In this document: in pieces, positions 1 through 8,045 of the stretch
How positions within the stretch are numbered: the first letter of the stretch is position 1
How the letters are laid out: each line of letters starts with the position of its first letter
Assembly (NCBI GenBank): GCA_900770925.1
Contig: CAAGLY010000002.1
Location: forward strand, 1-64,000
Reading direction: 5' to 3'
Length of the DNA: 64,000 nt
DNA from: Bacilli bacterium
GTDB lineage: Bacteria; Bacillota_I; Bacilli_A; RFN20; CAG-288
Program-made: the position numbers and the translations under genes
The notes under the pieces: generated by a model
Database searches by the model: none
Seen by the model: only the letters and a program-made list of their open reading frames with translations
What the model was told of the DNA's origin: nothing

Positions 1-179
1 GACACCGGAAACGGGCCTCCGTCCATTTCCCAGCACTCGAAAACCATGTCGGCATCGGCGTCTTCCGTCCCATGGCACGACACGCATTCCATCCGTACGA
101 CTTCCTCCCCGTCTATCCTCTCCGTCTTCAGCCTGAGTCTTTTCTTTTCCGTTCCTCGAATTCCATCCCCGGAAAATAT
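1..179 (-). CDS. Possible partial ORF with a CxxC motif, cut by the window edge
   Basis: One minus-strand frame is open across the whole stretch up to the left window edge. Its translation is hydrophilic and contains a CVSC pair followed by an acidic stretch and a later Cys (ECWEMDGG), which could be half of a zinc-binding site. No start codon is visible: upstream (towards 180) the frame runs into the left end of the insertion element. The base composition is GC-rich, like the adjacent transposase and unlike the rest of the window. It contains AGG codons in a basic context (after LKTE) where Arg would look more natural than Met. I do not recognise a family. It may be a gene interrupted by the element or chance reading; confidence is low. 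Confidence 0.25.
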   Translation of the reverse strand, partial: MFSGDGIRGTEKKRLRLKTERIDGEEVVRMECVSCHGTEDADADMVFECWEMDGGPFPV

Positions 180-184
180 GATAG

Positions 185-208
185 AAATATATTCCTAGTT
201 AAGTGTTG
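185..208 (+). repeat. Left inverted repeat of the IS element
   Basis: Core ATTCCTAGTTAAGTGTTG is repeated as its exact reverse complement at 1199-1217; one mismatch in the outer extension. Confidence 0.85.
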
Positions 209-229
209 GTCCTTTCTCAGGGTGGTATA

Positions 230-1212
230 ATGTTCCCCGCTAAATATAAGAGTTCCGGAATCCGAAGAGGTGAATATTTAGCGATACTCCCACTTCCTTG
301 GATTCCGGAACTCTCGGAAGTATCGCGCATGGTCCGTTCCGCTTTTTCGGCACTTGGAAGATACGAATACGGCAGAAGGAGAGATGAGTCGATCAAGGTG
401 ATATACGATCCTGAGCCTGCGGAATGCCCGCACTGCCACTCGAAACGGTTCATCCGCTACGGGCATGTAGGCTCGAACCGCCGGGAAAGATACCTCTGCA
501 AGGACTGCCGCCGTACTTTCGTGAGCTCGGAAGGGACCGTCTATTACCGGGGACGCCTCGGACAGCACGACGTCCGGAATCTGCTCGATCTCCTGAACGC
601 GGGCACGACGATAAAAGGCGCGGCCGGGAGGGCACATATCAACAAGAACACTTCCCTGAGATACCGGCACATGCTGCTCCGGTTCATGAAAAATGCCAGC
701 AGAAAGCCAGTTCTTTCGGGGAAAGTGGAGATAGACGAGACCTACAGGGGAAGGAGCGGAAGGACACGAAGAAGAAGGGAATCTCGCGGCAGAAGGAAGG
801 CATGGTCATCGGGACCGACAGCAGCGGCAAAGTCGCACTCTGCGACTTGAAGGCCGGCCATCCGACTCTGAAGTCGCTGAGACGGGCATGGAAGGGCCGT
901 ATAAAGGAGGGAAGCACAGTCGTTCACGACAGCCTCCACGGATACAAAGGCCTGTTCTCTCCTTCCGACGGAAGGACGGAAGTCTGGGTCAAGTCGAAGG
1001 TTCCGGAACAGGAAACGATGCTTTCGGACCTGAACAAGGCGTGTTCGGGACTCAAGTGGTTCCTGAGGAAGCACCGGGGCATCAAGAAAAGGTATCTGAA
1101 GTACTATCTTGCCTGGTACGAATTCGTCCAGAACTTCAGTCCGACGAACACGGAGTTCGAAGAACTTGTCTTCGGGAAATACCTTCAAAAACAGCTAACA
1201 ACACTTAACTAG
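230..1212 (+). pseudogene. Transposase, IS1595-like, broken by a frameshift
   Basis: The first part (ATG 230, or GTG 203) encodes a zinc ribbon (CPHCHS ... CKDC, 424-520) and the first catalytic acid in VEIDETY (about 727-747). Similarity then continues in the -1 frame (GKERKD ... GMVIGTDSSG ... VVHDSLHGYKGL) to LKWF and YLKYYLAWY near the C-terminus, as in IS1595-type enzymes that end in a KYLxxYLxW block. The frame change falls in the G-run at about 746-751. One extra G would restore a single frame, so this is either a decayed gene, a sequencing error, or less likely a programmed -1 shift. Only a few AGG codons occur. The one in KKRYL aligns with a Lys in related transposases, which fits Arg better than Met, so the element may have come from a standard-code genome. 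Confidence 0.8.
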
Positions 1213-1222
1213 GAATACATTT
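1199..1222 (-). repeat. Right inverted repeat of the IS element
   Basis: Core CAACACTTAACTAGGAAT is the reverse complement of the left repeat. It overlaps the transposase stop codon (TAG at 1210-1212). Confidence 0.85.
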
Positions 1223-1355
1223 TTTCTCATTTAACCTCAATTCTCTATTCATTCTTTACGCCGTCTTATATGTTAGATATCTTAAGTAATTTTTCGTCAT
1301 ATCAATGTTTTGGTGCTATACTATGCCAAAATGAAAGGCGCAAATCACACGAGCT

Positions 1356-3293
1356 ATGGATTTTATGGAACCTATTAAAGAAAACAGATTTCTTTCTCTT
1401 AATTCTCTCTCAAAGAACTACGATGAGCAGACAGTACTCGATTCCCTTTCCTATGCTTTCCGTTCCAAGGGGCTCTATATCCTGTTAGGAGAGAACGGAT
1501 CCGGAAAGTCGACCCTTCTGAACATCCTATCCGGAAAGGATACGGACTACGAAGGGAAGGTCTCCTATTCCGGAGAGGAACTGACCGAGAAGGACAGGGA
1601 GTCCTTCTCGGACAGCTGCGTTTCCTATGTCGCACAGGATTCCCTCGTCTTCGAGGACAGGAAGGCAATCGACGACTTCCTTCTGCCCTATGAGAAGAAG
1701 GACAGGGACAAAGCGAAGAAGATCCTTACGGATTTAGGACTAGGAGATGTCCTTGACGAGAAGTGCAAGGAGCTGAGCGAAGGAGAGAAGGAAAGACTCT
1801 GCTTCGGCCAGGCCCTGTATGCGGACAAGGAGATCGTCCTATTGGATGAGATCACGGCCAACCTTGATCCGGTCAGCACGGAGAGGATCCTGAAGAACAT
1901 CCTTGCCCTTTCGAAGGACCGTCTTGTCATCTTCGCCACCCATGACGGAATGCCGGACTGGTTCACTAAGGATGCCTTCATCCTGAGAAGGAAGGACGGG
2001 AAGCTGTCAGAGGAGAAGGAAGGAAACTCCCCTGATTCGGATCATGATGCTAAGGCAAAGAAGAAGCATGGCTTCCTTCTTTCGAATGTGCTTGATGCAA
2101 GGAAGGAAGAGAAGAAGACGCATTGGCTTGTTGGTGCCTTATGCTTTGTCCTTAGTGCACTCTGTGTTCTTTTCTGTTCTTTCTATGGTTCCTTTAAAGA
2201 CACAAAGAAAACAGGAGATGATAATAGGCCTGTTACCGAAGTTACTTTGGATAAGGTGGCAAAGGAAGTCTTCTTTGAGACTTCTCCTGTCTTTGTCTCG
2301 AGAAGCAAAGGAGAGGATTCTTATTCTTTAGTGAATCTGAATTACTTCTCGAACTGCAATGACAGAGACTATCGGAAAGCAGGGTCTGTTTTTGCTGGTG
2401 TGTTTGAATATAACGGTAAGGATTCTGATAAACCGGTTCTGACAAAAGGGTCGTATCCTGCCAATAGCGGGGAAGCAATTGTTTCCGATGTCTGTTTCTC
2501 CTATGGATCCGGTCATTCTCTTGGTGAGAAGAGGATTCTTGGAGATAAGGAATATACGATTGTCGGTGTTTATCAATCTAGGAACAAAGATAAGCTTGAA
2601 GCGAGATATTCGAGAAGGCCGGTTGAAAACGACTTTGTTACTAGGAACAAGAATGTCCGTATCTGCTATTCCTTTAGGACAGAGAGTGTCTTTGTTAAAG
2701 ACGATGTCCAGAATTCGGAATTCTTTGCAAGGAAGACGACGGAAAAGAATAAAGAATCTTTCTTAAAAGATAACTTCAGGCAGAGTGACATCTCCTATCA
2801 GAGCACTTATAGGAATCAGTATTCTCCTATCTGTGTGAATTCCAAAGGAAAGGAAACCCTTAACTACTTCCATGGATGCCTTTCCAATCTGATTTTCGGT
2901 ATTCTTTCAGCTGTGATTCTTCTTATCCTTCTTGTTGTCCTTGGTTTTTCCCTTTACACAAAGAACAAACGGAAATATATTCTTCTTCGTTATAGGGGAA
3001 CATCCCGGAACCGTTTGGTCAAAGGAAACCTTCTTTCCTTTTCTTTCACCTCTTTTGTCAGTAGGGCCCTTGGTATTGGTGTAGGAGAAATCATCCTGGT
3101 TATCAGGAACCATGTTTTTGATAAGGAACTTAGGACACCATCTTTGCTTCTCTTCTCTTCTTTCAACTACTCTATCCTGATTCTTTTTGGTGTATTCCTT
3201 GTTTTCAACATCCTTCTCTTTGTCATCTATTCGAATCTGCTCTGTCCAAAAGACAGGTCGCATCTTCTTGAGGAAGTGAAAAAGAAAGCATGA
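1356..3293 (+). CDS. ABC transporter, fused ATPase and FtsX/MacB-like permease
   Basis: A 645-residue fusion. The N-terminal ATPase has Walker A GENGSGKST (45-53), a variant signature LSEGE (140-144), Walker B IVLLDE (160-165) and an H-loop in ATHDG. A transmembrane segment at about 256-278 is followed by a polar, probably extracytoplasmic domain of about 230 residues and then three further hydrophobic segments, the MacB/FtsX layout. Such proteins usually power export or mechanical signalling at the envelope rather than import. The stop overlaps the start of a second transporter of the same architecture (ATGA at 3290), so the two are probably translated together as a heterodimer. A TATACT box lies at about 1317-1322. 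The start could also be ATG 1365; no strong Shine-Dalgarno is seen. The substrate is unknown. Confidence 0.8.
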   Translation: MDFMEPIKENRFLSLNSLSKNYDEQTVLDSLSYAFRSKGLYILLGENGSGKSTLLNILSGKDTDYEGKVSYSGEELTEKDRESFSDSCVSYVAQDSLVFEDRKAIDDFLLPYEKKDRDKAKKILTDLGLGDVLDEKCKELSEGEKERLCFGQALYADKEIVLLDEITANLDPVSTERILKNILALSKDRLVIFATHDGMPDWFTKDAFILRRKDGKLSEEKEGNSPDSDHDAKAKKKHGFLLSNVLDARKEEKKTHWLVGALCFVLSALCVLFCSFYGSFKDTKKTGDDNRPVTEVTLDKVAKEVFFETSPVFVSRSKGEDSYSLVNLNYFSNCNDRDYRKAGSVFAGVFEYNGKDSDKPVLTKGSYPANSGEAIVSDVCFSYGSGHSLGEKRILGDKEYTIVGVYQSRNKDKLEARYSRRPVENDFVTRNKNVRICYSFRTESVFVKDDVQNSEFFARKTTEKNKESFLKDNFRQSDISYQSTYRNQYSPICVNSKGKETLNYFHGCLSNLIFGILSAVILLILLVVLGFSLYTKNKRKYILLRYRGTSRNRLVKGNLLSFSFTSFVSRALGIGVGEIILVIRNHVFDKELRTPSLLLFSSFNYSILILFGVFLVFNILLFVIYSNLLCPKDRSHLLEEVKKKA

Positions 3294-5314
3294 TACAGGT
3301 TAAGAATCTTAGCATCTCCTTTGGACAGCGTGTCTTATTCTCCTCTGTTTCCTTTACGATCGGAAACGGTCTCTTTCAGCTGAAAGGAGATAGCGGGAAA
3401 GGAAAGACGACTCTCAGGAACATCTTAAGGAAACAGCAGGCACAGGATTTCGGAGAGGTCCTCTATTCAGAAAGAGATCCTATCTTTTCCTATTGCGGAC
3501 CAAAATCGACGCTTCTCTCCGACTATTCTTTGGAAAAGAACCTGAAGATTCTAAAGAAACCTTATAACGAAAAGCGATTCTCGGAATTAAAAAAAGGGCT
3601 TCGCTTCCATTATCTTGATAAGCCTTTGCTCCAGCTCTCTGGAGGAGAACGGCGAAAAGCTGAGCTCCTTCTTTGCCTTTCTTACGAAGCCGATTACTAT
3701 TTCCTCGATGAGCCATTTGCTTCCTTAGACATCAAGTCTAAGGAATACTTAACAAAATTCCTGAATGAGTTTGCAGAGGACCATTCGATTATTCTGATCA
3801 GCCATGATGTGAATCCGGATCTGATTCTCTCTGGTTCGATTGATCTCAATAATGTAGAGAAAGAAAAAAAGGAACAGACAAAGACCATCTGCAGAAGAAA
3901 AGGAACTTTCCGTCTTCTTCCTGCTTTTCTCAGTGACCGGAAAAACAACCGCTTATCGAATTTTATCTGCATGTTGCTTGGCCTTTTAAGTTTTGTTGCC
4001 TTTGCTTTCGGTGTTGCTTTTACCCAGACAAAGACAGACTCTCAGGAGGCTAGGATAGCAAGGAAAGCAGATCCTTTTTCTGCCCATTATCTGAATCCTA
4101 ACCATGTTGACTCTCTCCCTTCAGAGCAGGAGTTCTATTCTGTTATTTATAATCAAGGCAGGACAAAACTGACTTTAGGCCGGATAAACGGAGGAGGAAG
4201 ACTCTCTCTCTTTGGATGCCTTAATGAAGGTGAAGCATTCTGCTTCTATAGTCAAGGTGAGGAAAATCCGATGATCAGCCAGGAACAGACGCTTTCTGCT
4301 TATGGAAAATCTTATTCAGTTAAAGTGATGCAGAGAGAAAATCTCTCTTCTCTTTCTCTTCCGGATAGTTTAGAGAGGAGAGAACTGCAGGATGGCAAGA
4401 AGGAGGGACAGTATCTTTTCTGTTCTAAGTCTTTTGTTGAACAGGTGATTGTCCATCTCGGAGAGGAAATCGAATTTTCTTCCGATTCGATTTCTCTCTA
4501 TCCGCTGTCTTCTGTTGGGTATAATACCTATTCTGACCTCCTGACTAGGACGGATAAGGAAAAGACAACCTGTATTATTGAAGATACAGAAGAACCGCTT
4601 CTAGCTGTTCCGGGGAAGAGAAAAGGAGACCAGGTTTCTCTTTCTGACAAGAGCAAATGCTATGTTACAGCAGAATGCAATGATGGGAGGGTTCATCTCT
4701 CGACAACAAGGTATAAGCTTTTCTCTCGTATTCATGACGCCTATCAGGAAGGAGATATTTCCCTTCTGATCCAGGATAAAGACTTTGCTAGTCTTGCTAA
4801 ATACAGCAAAGAACTTAAGGGAGAGGACCTGATTTTCAATGCGAACTTCGATTTTTATCCTATTCTCTGCTACATCATCTCGGGCTCTTTTATTCTAGGG
4901 GAGCTGATCTATTGCCAAGTTTCCTACTCCGGAAGGAAAAGATGGTGTGGTTCCCTTTCCCATCTTTATCAGAACCATAATTTCTCGTCTCTCTCCATGC
5001 GGCTTGGAATTCTCTTTAGCAAGGTCGTGAACTTTCTTCCTAACCTTATTCTCTCTTTTATTCTTTATTTTGTCCTTTGTCTTCCTGTTGCCAATTACAA
5101 AGGAAGGATAATGGTCTATAGTTATAGACAGCCTGGTTTCTATTACTACTCAAAAGAACCGAGGAATAATTACTATGATTCCCTTACCCACCCTGTTTCT
5201 TTTGAAACCTATCTTCCTTATATCTTCTTCCTGTTCATCCTTTTTGCTCTTCTCCTTCTGATTCAGTGGCTATTCTTAGCTGTTCCTGCTAAGGAAAAAA
5301 CAAAGAAGAAATAG
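3290..5314 (+). CDS. ABC transporter, fused ATPase and FtsX/MacB-like permease
   Basis: Partner of the preceding gene, with a 4-base overlap. The ATPase domain has a variant Walker A GDSGKGKTT (33-41) followed by LMNIL (AGG read as Met gives the usual hydrophobic TTLxNIL), a canonical signature LSGGE (116-120), and Walker B YYFLDE (136-141). A membrane segment lies at about 225-248, then a large polar domain of about 270 residues and three C-terminal hydrophobic segments. The partner has a degenerate signature while this one is canonical, suggesting an asymmetric heterodimer with one dominant ATP site. The function is presumably export of a peptide or lipid or envelope signalling; the sequence does not tell which. 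Confidence 0.8.
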   Translation: MIQVKNLSISFGQRVLFSSVSFTIGNGLFQLKGDSGKGKTTLRNILRKQQAQDFGEVLYSERDPIFSYCGPKSTLLSDYSLEKNLKILKKPYNEKRFSELKKGLRFHYLDKPLLQLSGGERRKAELLLCLSYEADYYFLDEPFASLDIKSKEYLTKFLNEFAEDHSIILISHDVNPDLILSGSIDLNNVEKEKKEQTKTICRRKGTFRLLPAFLSDRKNNRLSNFICMLLGLLSFVAFAFGVAFTQTKTDSQEARIARKADPFSAHYLNPNHVDSLPSEQEFYSVIYNQGRTKLTLGRINGGGRLSLFGCLNEGEAFCFYSQGEENPMISQEQTLSAYGKSYSVKVMQRENLSSLSLPDSLERRELQDGKKEGQYLFCSKSFVEQVIVHLGEEIEFSSDSISLYPLSSVGYNTYSDLLTRTDKEKTTCIIEDTEEPLLAVPGKRKGDQVSLSDKSKCYVTAECNDGRVHLSTTRYKLFSRIHDAYQEGDISLLIQDKDFASLAKYSKELKGEDLIFNANFDFYPILCYIISGSFILGELIYCQVSYSGRKRWCGSLSHLYQNHNFSSLSMRLGILFSKVVNFLPNLILSFILYFVLCLPVANYKGRIMVYSYRQPGFYYYSKEPRNNYYDSLTHPVSFETYLPYIFFLFILFALLLLIQWLFLAVPAKEKTKKK

Positions 5315-5413
5315 AAGGCTATCTATTTGTATAAGTAGTAGAATAATATCAGTACTTGATTTCTGTCAGAAAAGACAGAAAGGGTAATGGGTTGATCAAT
5401 AGGAGGAAAAACA

Positions 5414-5752
5414 ATGTTTTGTAAGAAATGCGGAAAAGAGATTCCGGATGGTGCTCAGTTCTGTCCCTATTGCGGAGCAGATCAAAATTATAAGGAAGTC
5501 TATACAAGGAAGAAAGTCGATTATAATGCGAGCAAGTACTCCCGGACTCTCGCATTGATTTTTGCTTGTATCGGTTTTGTCGCTATCGGTGGTATTCATC
5601 GTTTCTATGTTGGTAAAATCGGAACCGGAGTCATCTGGCTTCTTACTGGAGGTCTCTTCGGACTTGGAACTCTTATCGATGTCATCTGTATTGCGAGTGG
5701 AACTTTCACAGATGCGGATGGCAAAGCTATTACCAACTGGGACTGGAATTAA
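5414..5752 (+). CDS. Zinc-ribbon and TM2-domain membrane protein
   Basis: A 112-residue protein. A short zinc ribbon comes first (C3, C6, C17, C20; MFCKKCGKEI and FCPYCG), then two hydrophobic helices at about 48-66 and 73-95. The TM2 signature GGIHRFYVGKIGTGV lies between them. TM2 proteins are small double-spanning membrane proteins of unclear function, often fused to a zinc ribbon in Bacillota. A strong AGGAGG ribosome site sits at 5401-5406. The gene stands alone and is followed by a terminator-like hairpin at 5770-5809. Confidence 0.9.
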   Translation: MFCKKCGKEIPDGAQFCPYCGADQNYKEVYTRKKVDYNASKYSRTLALIFACIGFVAIGGIHRFYVGKIGTGVIWLLTGGLFGLGTLIDVICIASGTFTDADGKAITNWDWN

Positions 5753-5769
5753 ATTTTCACACACATCAG

Positions 5770-5809
5770 ACACCCTTTGAAATAAAATAAATCCAGAGGG
5801 TGTTTTTTT
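5770..5809 (+). terminator. Intrinsic terminator abutting the Sir2 start codon
   Basis: A 10-bp stem (5770-5779 with 5794-5803, one G-U pair) with a 14-base loop is followed by seven T. The T-run ends exactly at the ATG (5810) of the next gene. The only Shine-Dalgarno-like sequence of that gene (AGAGGG, 5795-5800) lies inside the 3' arm of the stem. Confidence 0.8.
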
Positions 5810-6547
5810 ATGACAAAACTTGAACAGGATAGTCAGATTCTTCAATCCCTGATTGATGAATCCAAGAAAATTGTCTTCTTCGGAGGCGCTGGAGTAGCGA
5901 CAGAGTCTGGTATACCAGATTTCCGCTCTCAGGAGGGGCTCTATAATCAGAAATACAAGTATCCACCGGAAACCATTATTTCTGCCCCGTTCTTTGAAAA
6001 TAATCCAGAGGAGTTCTATCGGTTCTATAAAGAAAAGAGGCTGCTCCTAGATAAGAAACCAAATGCCTGTCACTACTTTCTTGCAAAACTGGAAGCCAAG
6101 GGGAAGCTTAGTGCAATCGTGACTCAGAACATTGATGGACTTCATCAGAGGGCGGGTAGCAAAGAAGTCATTGAACTTCATGGATCGATTCATCGGAACT
6201 ACTGCAGGGATTGTGGAAGATTCTATTCCGGGGAGTTTGTGAAAGAATCCAAGGAAAGGGTTCCGCATTGTCCTCATTGTGGCGGAATCATTAAACCGGA
6301 TGTTGTCCTTTACGGGGAATGCCTCGATGAGAATGTCTTAACCAGAGCGAGGATCAAAATCGAGGAAGCGGACCTTAGGATTATTGCAGGTACTTCCCTA
6401 GTGGTTTATCCGGCTGCCGGTCTTGTTTCTTATTTTCAAGGAAAGCATCTCGTCTTAATCAATAAGGACGAGAATGCGCCCTCTGCCGGTGCCGATGTCG
6501 TCATTCATGAAAAGGTCGGAGAACTCTTCTCCTTATTACACGTATGA
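5810..6547 (+). CDS. NAD-dependent protein deacylase, Sir2 family
   Basis: 245 residues, normal for a bacterial sirtuin. It removes acetyl (or other acyl) groups from lysines using NAD. Motifs: FFGGAGVATESGIPDFRS (23-40) for NAD binding, TQNIDGLHQMAG (105-116), catalytic His124 in ELHGS, and a zinc ribbon with C132, C135, C154 and C157. Two AGG codons fall where the family has Met: HQMAGS (6149) and YCMDCG (6206). The nearby invariant Arg residues use CGC and CGG. The mRNA start is odd because the ribosome site is buried in a terminator-like hairpin. It overlaps the following gene by 4 bases (ATGA). Confidence 0.95.
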   Translation: MTKLEQDSQILQSLIDESKKIVFFGGAGVATESGIPDFRSQEGLYNQKYKYPPETIISAPFFENNPEEFYRFYKEKRLLLDKKPNACHYFLAKLEAKGKLSAIVTQNIDGLHQRAGSKEVIELHGSIHRNYCRDCGRFYSGEFVKESKERVPHCPHCGGIIKPDVVLYGECLDENVLTRARIKIEEADLRIIAGTSLVVYPAAGLVSYFQGKHLVLINKDENAPSAGADVVIHEKVGELFSLLHV

Positions 6548-7353
6548 AAACAGAAAAAATCATTGCTGAACGTCTGTCCTTAATTCAGGATCCTTCTTCT
6601 CCCTATTACTGTGGGTCAGCCATTTATCTTAGGCTTCTTCCTCTGATTAAAAGGAGGAAGGAGGAAATCAAAGAGAAAGATTCCTGTTATCCGGAAGAAG
6701 AGAAATCCTTACTCTTTCTCTTTGATAAGGATCCTATTATTTTTGAGGAGTCAAAGAAGAAAGACGGAGAAAAGATCAATTGGGATAGGGTGACTTCTTT
6801 CTTCCGGGAACAGGCTGTATTCTTTGATGAGTTCCGGAATAGGATTGAATCCGTTCCTTTCCAGACAAGAAGCAAAGAGAGGAACGCTCTTCTTGTTTCC
6901 TGTTTTGACACTCTTGCTGAGGAAGCAAGAGAGAATCTGTCTGTGTTCTTTGATTTTGAGGAATCAACAGACGAATTCAAGCAGGCTGGAGTATCGGTTC
7001 TCCGTGAAATAGAAGGCAGAGTTGTTCCCTATCCTCCGAGGAAGAAGATTCAGTTAACAAAGGACCAGGCGGAAGGAAGGAAACTTTCCTCTCTTGTTCC
7101 CTCCTCCTTATTAAGGAAGCTTATTAATCGGAAACAGAAAGGAAAGAAACCGTTCTCTTCTGAATTCGATGCAGAGAAGAAAATTAAAGAAACTCAAAAT
7201 TGTCTCTCATCCGGAATGAATAAATCAGCATGTATGAAAGTTTCAGAAATATCGAGATTTGCTGCAAAAGAAATTTCTAATCCTGGATTTAAGATTGACT
7301 TCGATTTTATTGCTTCTGCCTTAGAGAACCTATCTAAGATAGTCTTAGAATAA
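6544..7353 (+). CDS. Hypothetical protein co-transcribed with the Sir2 gene
   Basis: 269 residues, no family recognised. The protein is soluble, highly charged and predicted mostly helical, with no signal peptide, membrane segment or cysteine pattern. A basic linker at about 185-215 (RKLINRKQKGKK) separates an N-terminal acidic/helical part from a smaller C-terminal part. Its start overlaps the sirtuin stop by 4 bases, so translation is probably coupled and it may be a substrate or partner of the deacylase; that is inference from position only. The gene is followed by a long non-coding region with repeats. Confidence 0.6.
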   Translation: MKTEKIIAERLSLIQDPSSPYYCGSAIYLRLLPLIKRRKEEIKEKDSCYPEEEKSLLFLFDKDPIIFEESKKKDGEKINWDRVTSFFREQAVFFDEFRNRIESVPFQTRSKERNALLVSCFDTLAEEARENLSVFFDFEESTDEFKQAGVSVLREIEGRVVPYPPRKKIQLTKDQAEGRKLSSLVPSSLLRKLINRKQKGKKPFSSEFDAEKKIKETQNCLSSGMNKSACMKVSEISRFAAKEISNPGFKIDFDFIASALENLSKIVLE

Positions 7354-7381
7354 AGAGAGTGTTGGAGGGACATTTCCTGAA

Positions 7382-7466
7382 TAGAAGCAATAGAAGTAAT
7401 ACTTCTAAAAGCTTCTATTGAATAGAAGTAATGCTTCTAAATGACAATTTTGAATAGAAGTAAAGC
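7382..7466 (+). repeat. Operator-like array: TAGAAGYAA repeats at about 31-32 base spacing
   Basis: TAGAAG-type units begin at 7382, 7391, 7423 and 7454. The second and third are imperfect palindromes, TAGAAGTAATACTTCTA (7391-7407) and TAGAAGTAATGCTTCTA (7423-7439); the last is a half-site. The 32 and 31 base intervals equal three helical turns, as expected for protein dimers binding one face of the DNA. The array lies about 230-310 bases upstream of the operon starting at 7698. Confidence 0.65.
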
Positions 7467-7650
7467 TGCCTATAGAAATCAAATTCTTAAGCCGCCTATG
7501 GTGGCAATGCCTCTGCTGTTCGTACATCACTCTTCACAGAAGGCGGATGAAAGTAAGAACCGGATATTTTCGATTTTTTTGAGTTAGTTGCGGTATTTTC
7601 TTCTCTGCTAGACTAATATTATAGAGAGGGGAAAAGCGGTCTTAACTTTC

Positions 7651-7694
7651 CTTATTCCTGTTAGGGTAGATGGTATAATAATCAAGGAGATAAA
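7651..7694 (+). promoter_or_regulatory. Extended -10 promoter and ribosome site for the 7698 operon
   Basis: TGGTATAAT (TATAAT at 7674-7679) has a TG extension, only a weak -35 about 17 bases upstream, and AAGGAG shortly before the ATG at 7698. Confidence 0.6.
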
Positions 7695-7697
7695 TGT

Positions 7698-8042
7698 ATG
7701 GCAAAGAAATATCCTGAATGGTCGGATCGGAAGATCTTAATTGATAGGCGCAATCGTTTTGCAACCTGCTATCAGAATGATGACGGTTCGGTTTTTTATA
7801 TTGAACCCCAGTTCTATACTTACCTGCAGGGTTACCGCAGGCATCGTCCTGAACGGTATCAGGAAAGGCTGAAAAAGAGGGATGAAGTTGTCCGTAAGAA
7901 CAGAAAAGTCATCTTTGTCGGCAGGGAAGATAACCCTTTAGTCGAAACAGAGGGAGCTATCTATCTGACGGCTGAAGATATTGCTAATCTGATTGGATGT
8001 CTCATTCAGCCTGAGAGCCGCGGCTCTGACTACGGAGATTAA
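7698..8042 (+). CDS. Hypothetical small basic protein, first gene of the giant-protein operon
   Basis: 114 residues, not recognised. The N-terminal part is rich in Tyr, Arg and Phe, with a basic stretch (about 50-75). The C-terminal part is more ordinary (GAIYLTAEDIANLIGCLI, about 87-104). There is no signal peptide or membrane helix. It has a good ribosome site and ends 3 bases before the metalloprotease start, so the four genes to 16328 are probably one transcript. It may act with the downstream proteins, but nothing in the sequence says how. Confidence 0.6.
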   Translation: MAKKYPEWSDRKILIDRRNRFATCYQNDDGSVFYIEPQFYTYLQGYRRHRPERYQERLKKRDEVVRKNRKVIFVGREDNPLVETEGAIYLTAEDIANLIGCLIQPESRGSDYGD

Positions 8043-8045
8043 AGG

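Larger units (their letters stand above)
185..1222 (+). mobile_element. Insertion sequence, IS1595-like, probably defective
   Basis: A transposase reading frame is bracketed by inverted repeats: 185-208 and the reverse complement of 1199-1222 agree at 23 of 24 positions, with an uninterrupted 19-base core (190-208 and 1199-1217). The transposase combines an N-terminal zinc ribbon with an EIDET motif, as in IS1595-family enzymes. I could not find an obvious target-site duplication next to the repeats, so the exact ends are uncertain. The element is clearly more GC-rich than the host genes. The frameshift in the transposase suggests it is no longer active. Confidence 0.75.
7354..7697. other. 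344-base intergenic region with iterated repeats and a promoter
   Basis: No gene seen. It contains an array of TAGAAG-type repeats (7382-7466), a small GC-rich hairpin (GCCGCC TAT GGTGGC, about 7490-7504), a T-run at about 7573-7579 and a promoter close to the next gene (7674-7679). Confidence 0.6.

Noticed and set aside
7570..7580. T-run as a terminator
   Set aside because: No strong stem lies directly before it; only a weak four-base pairing could be drawn.
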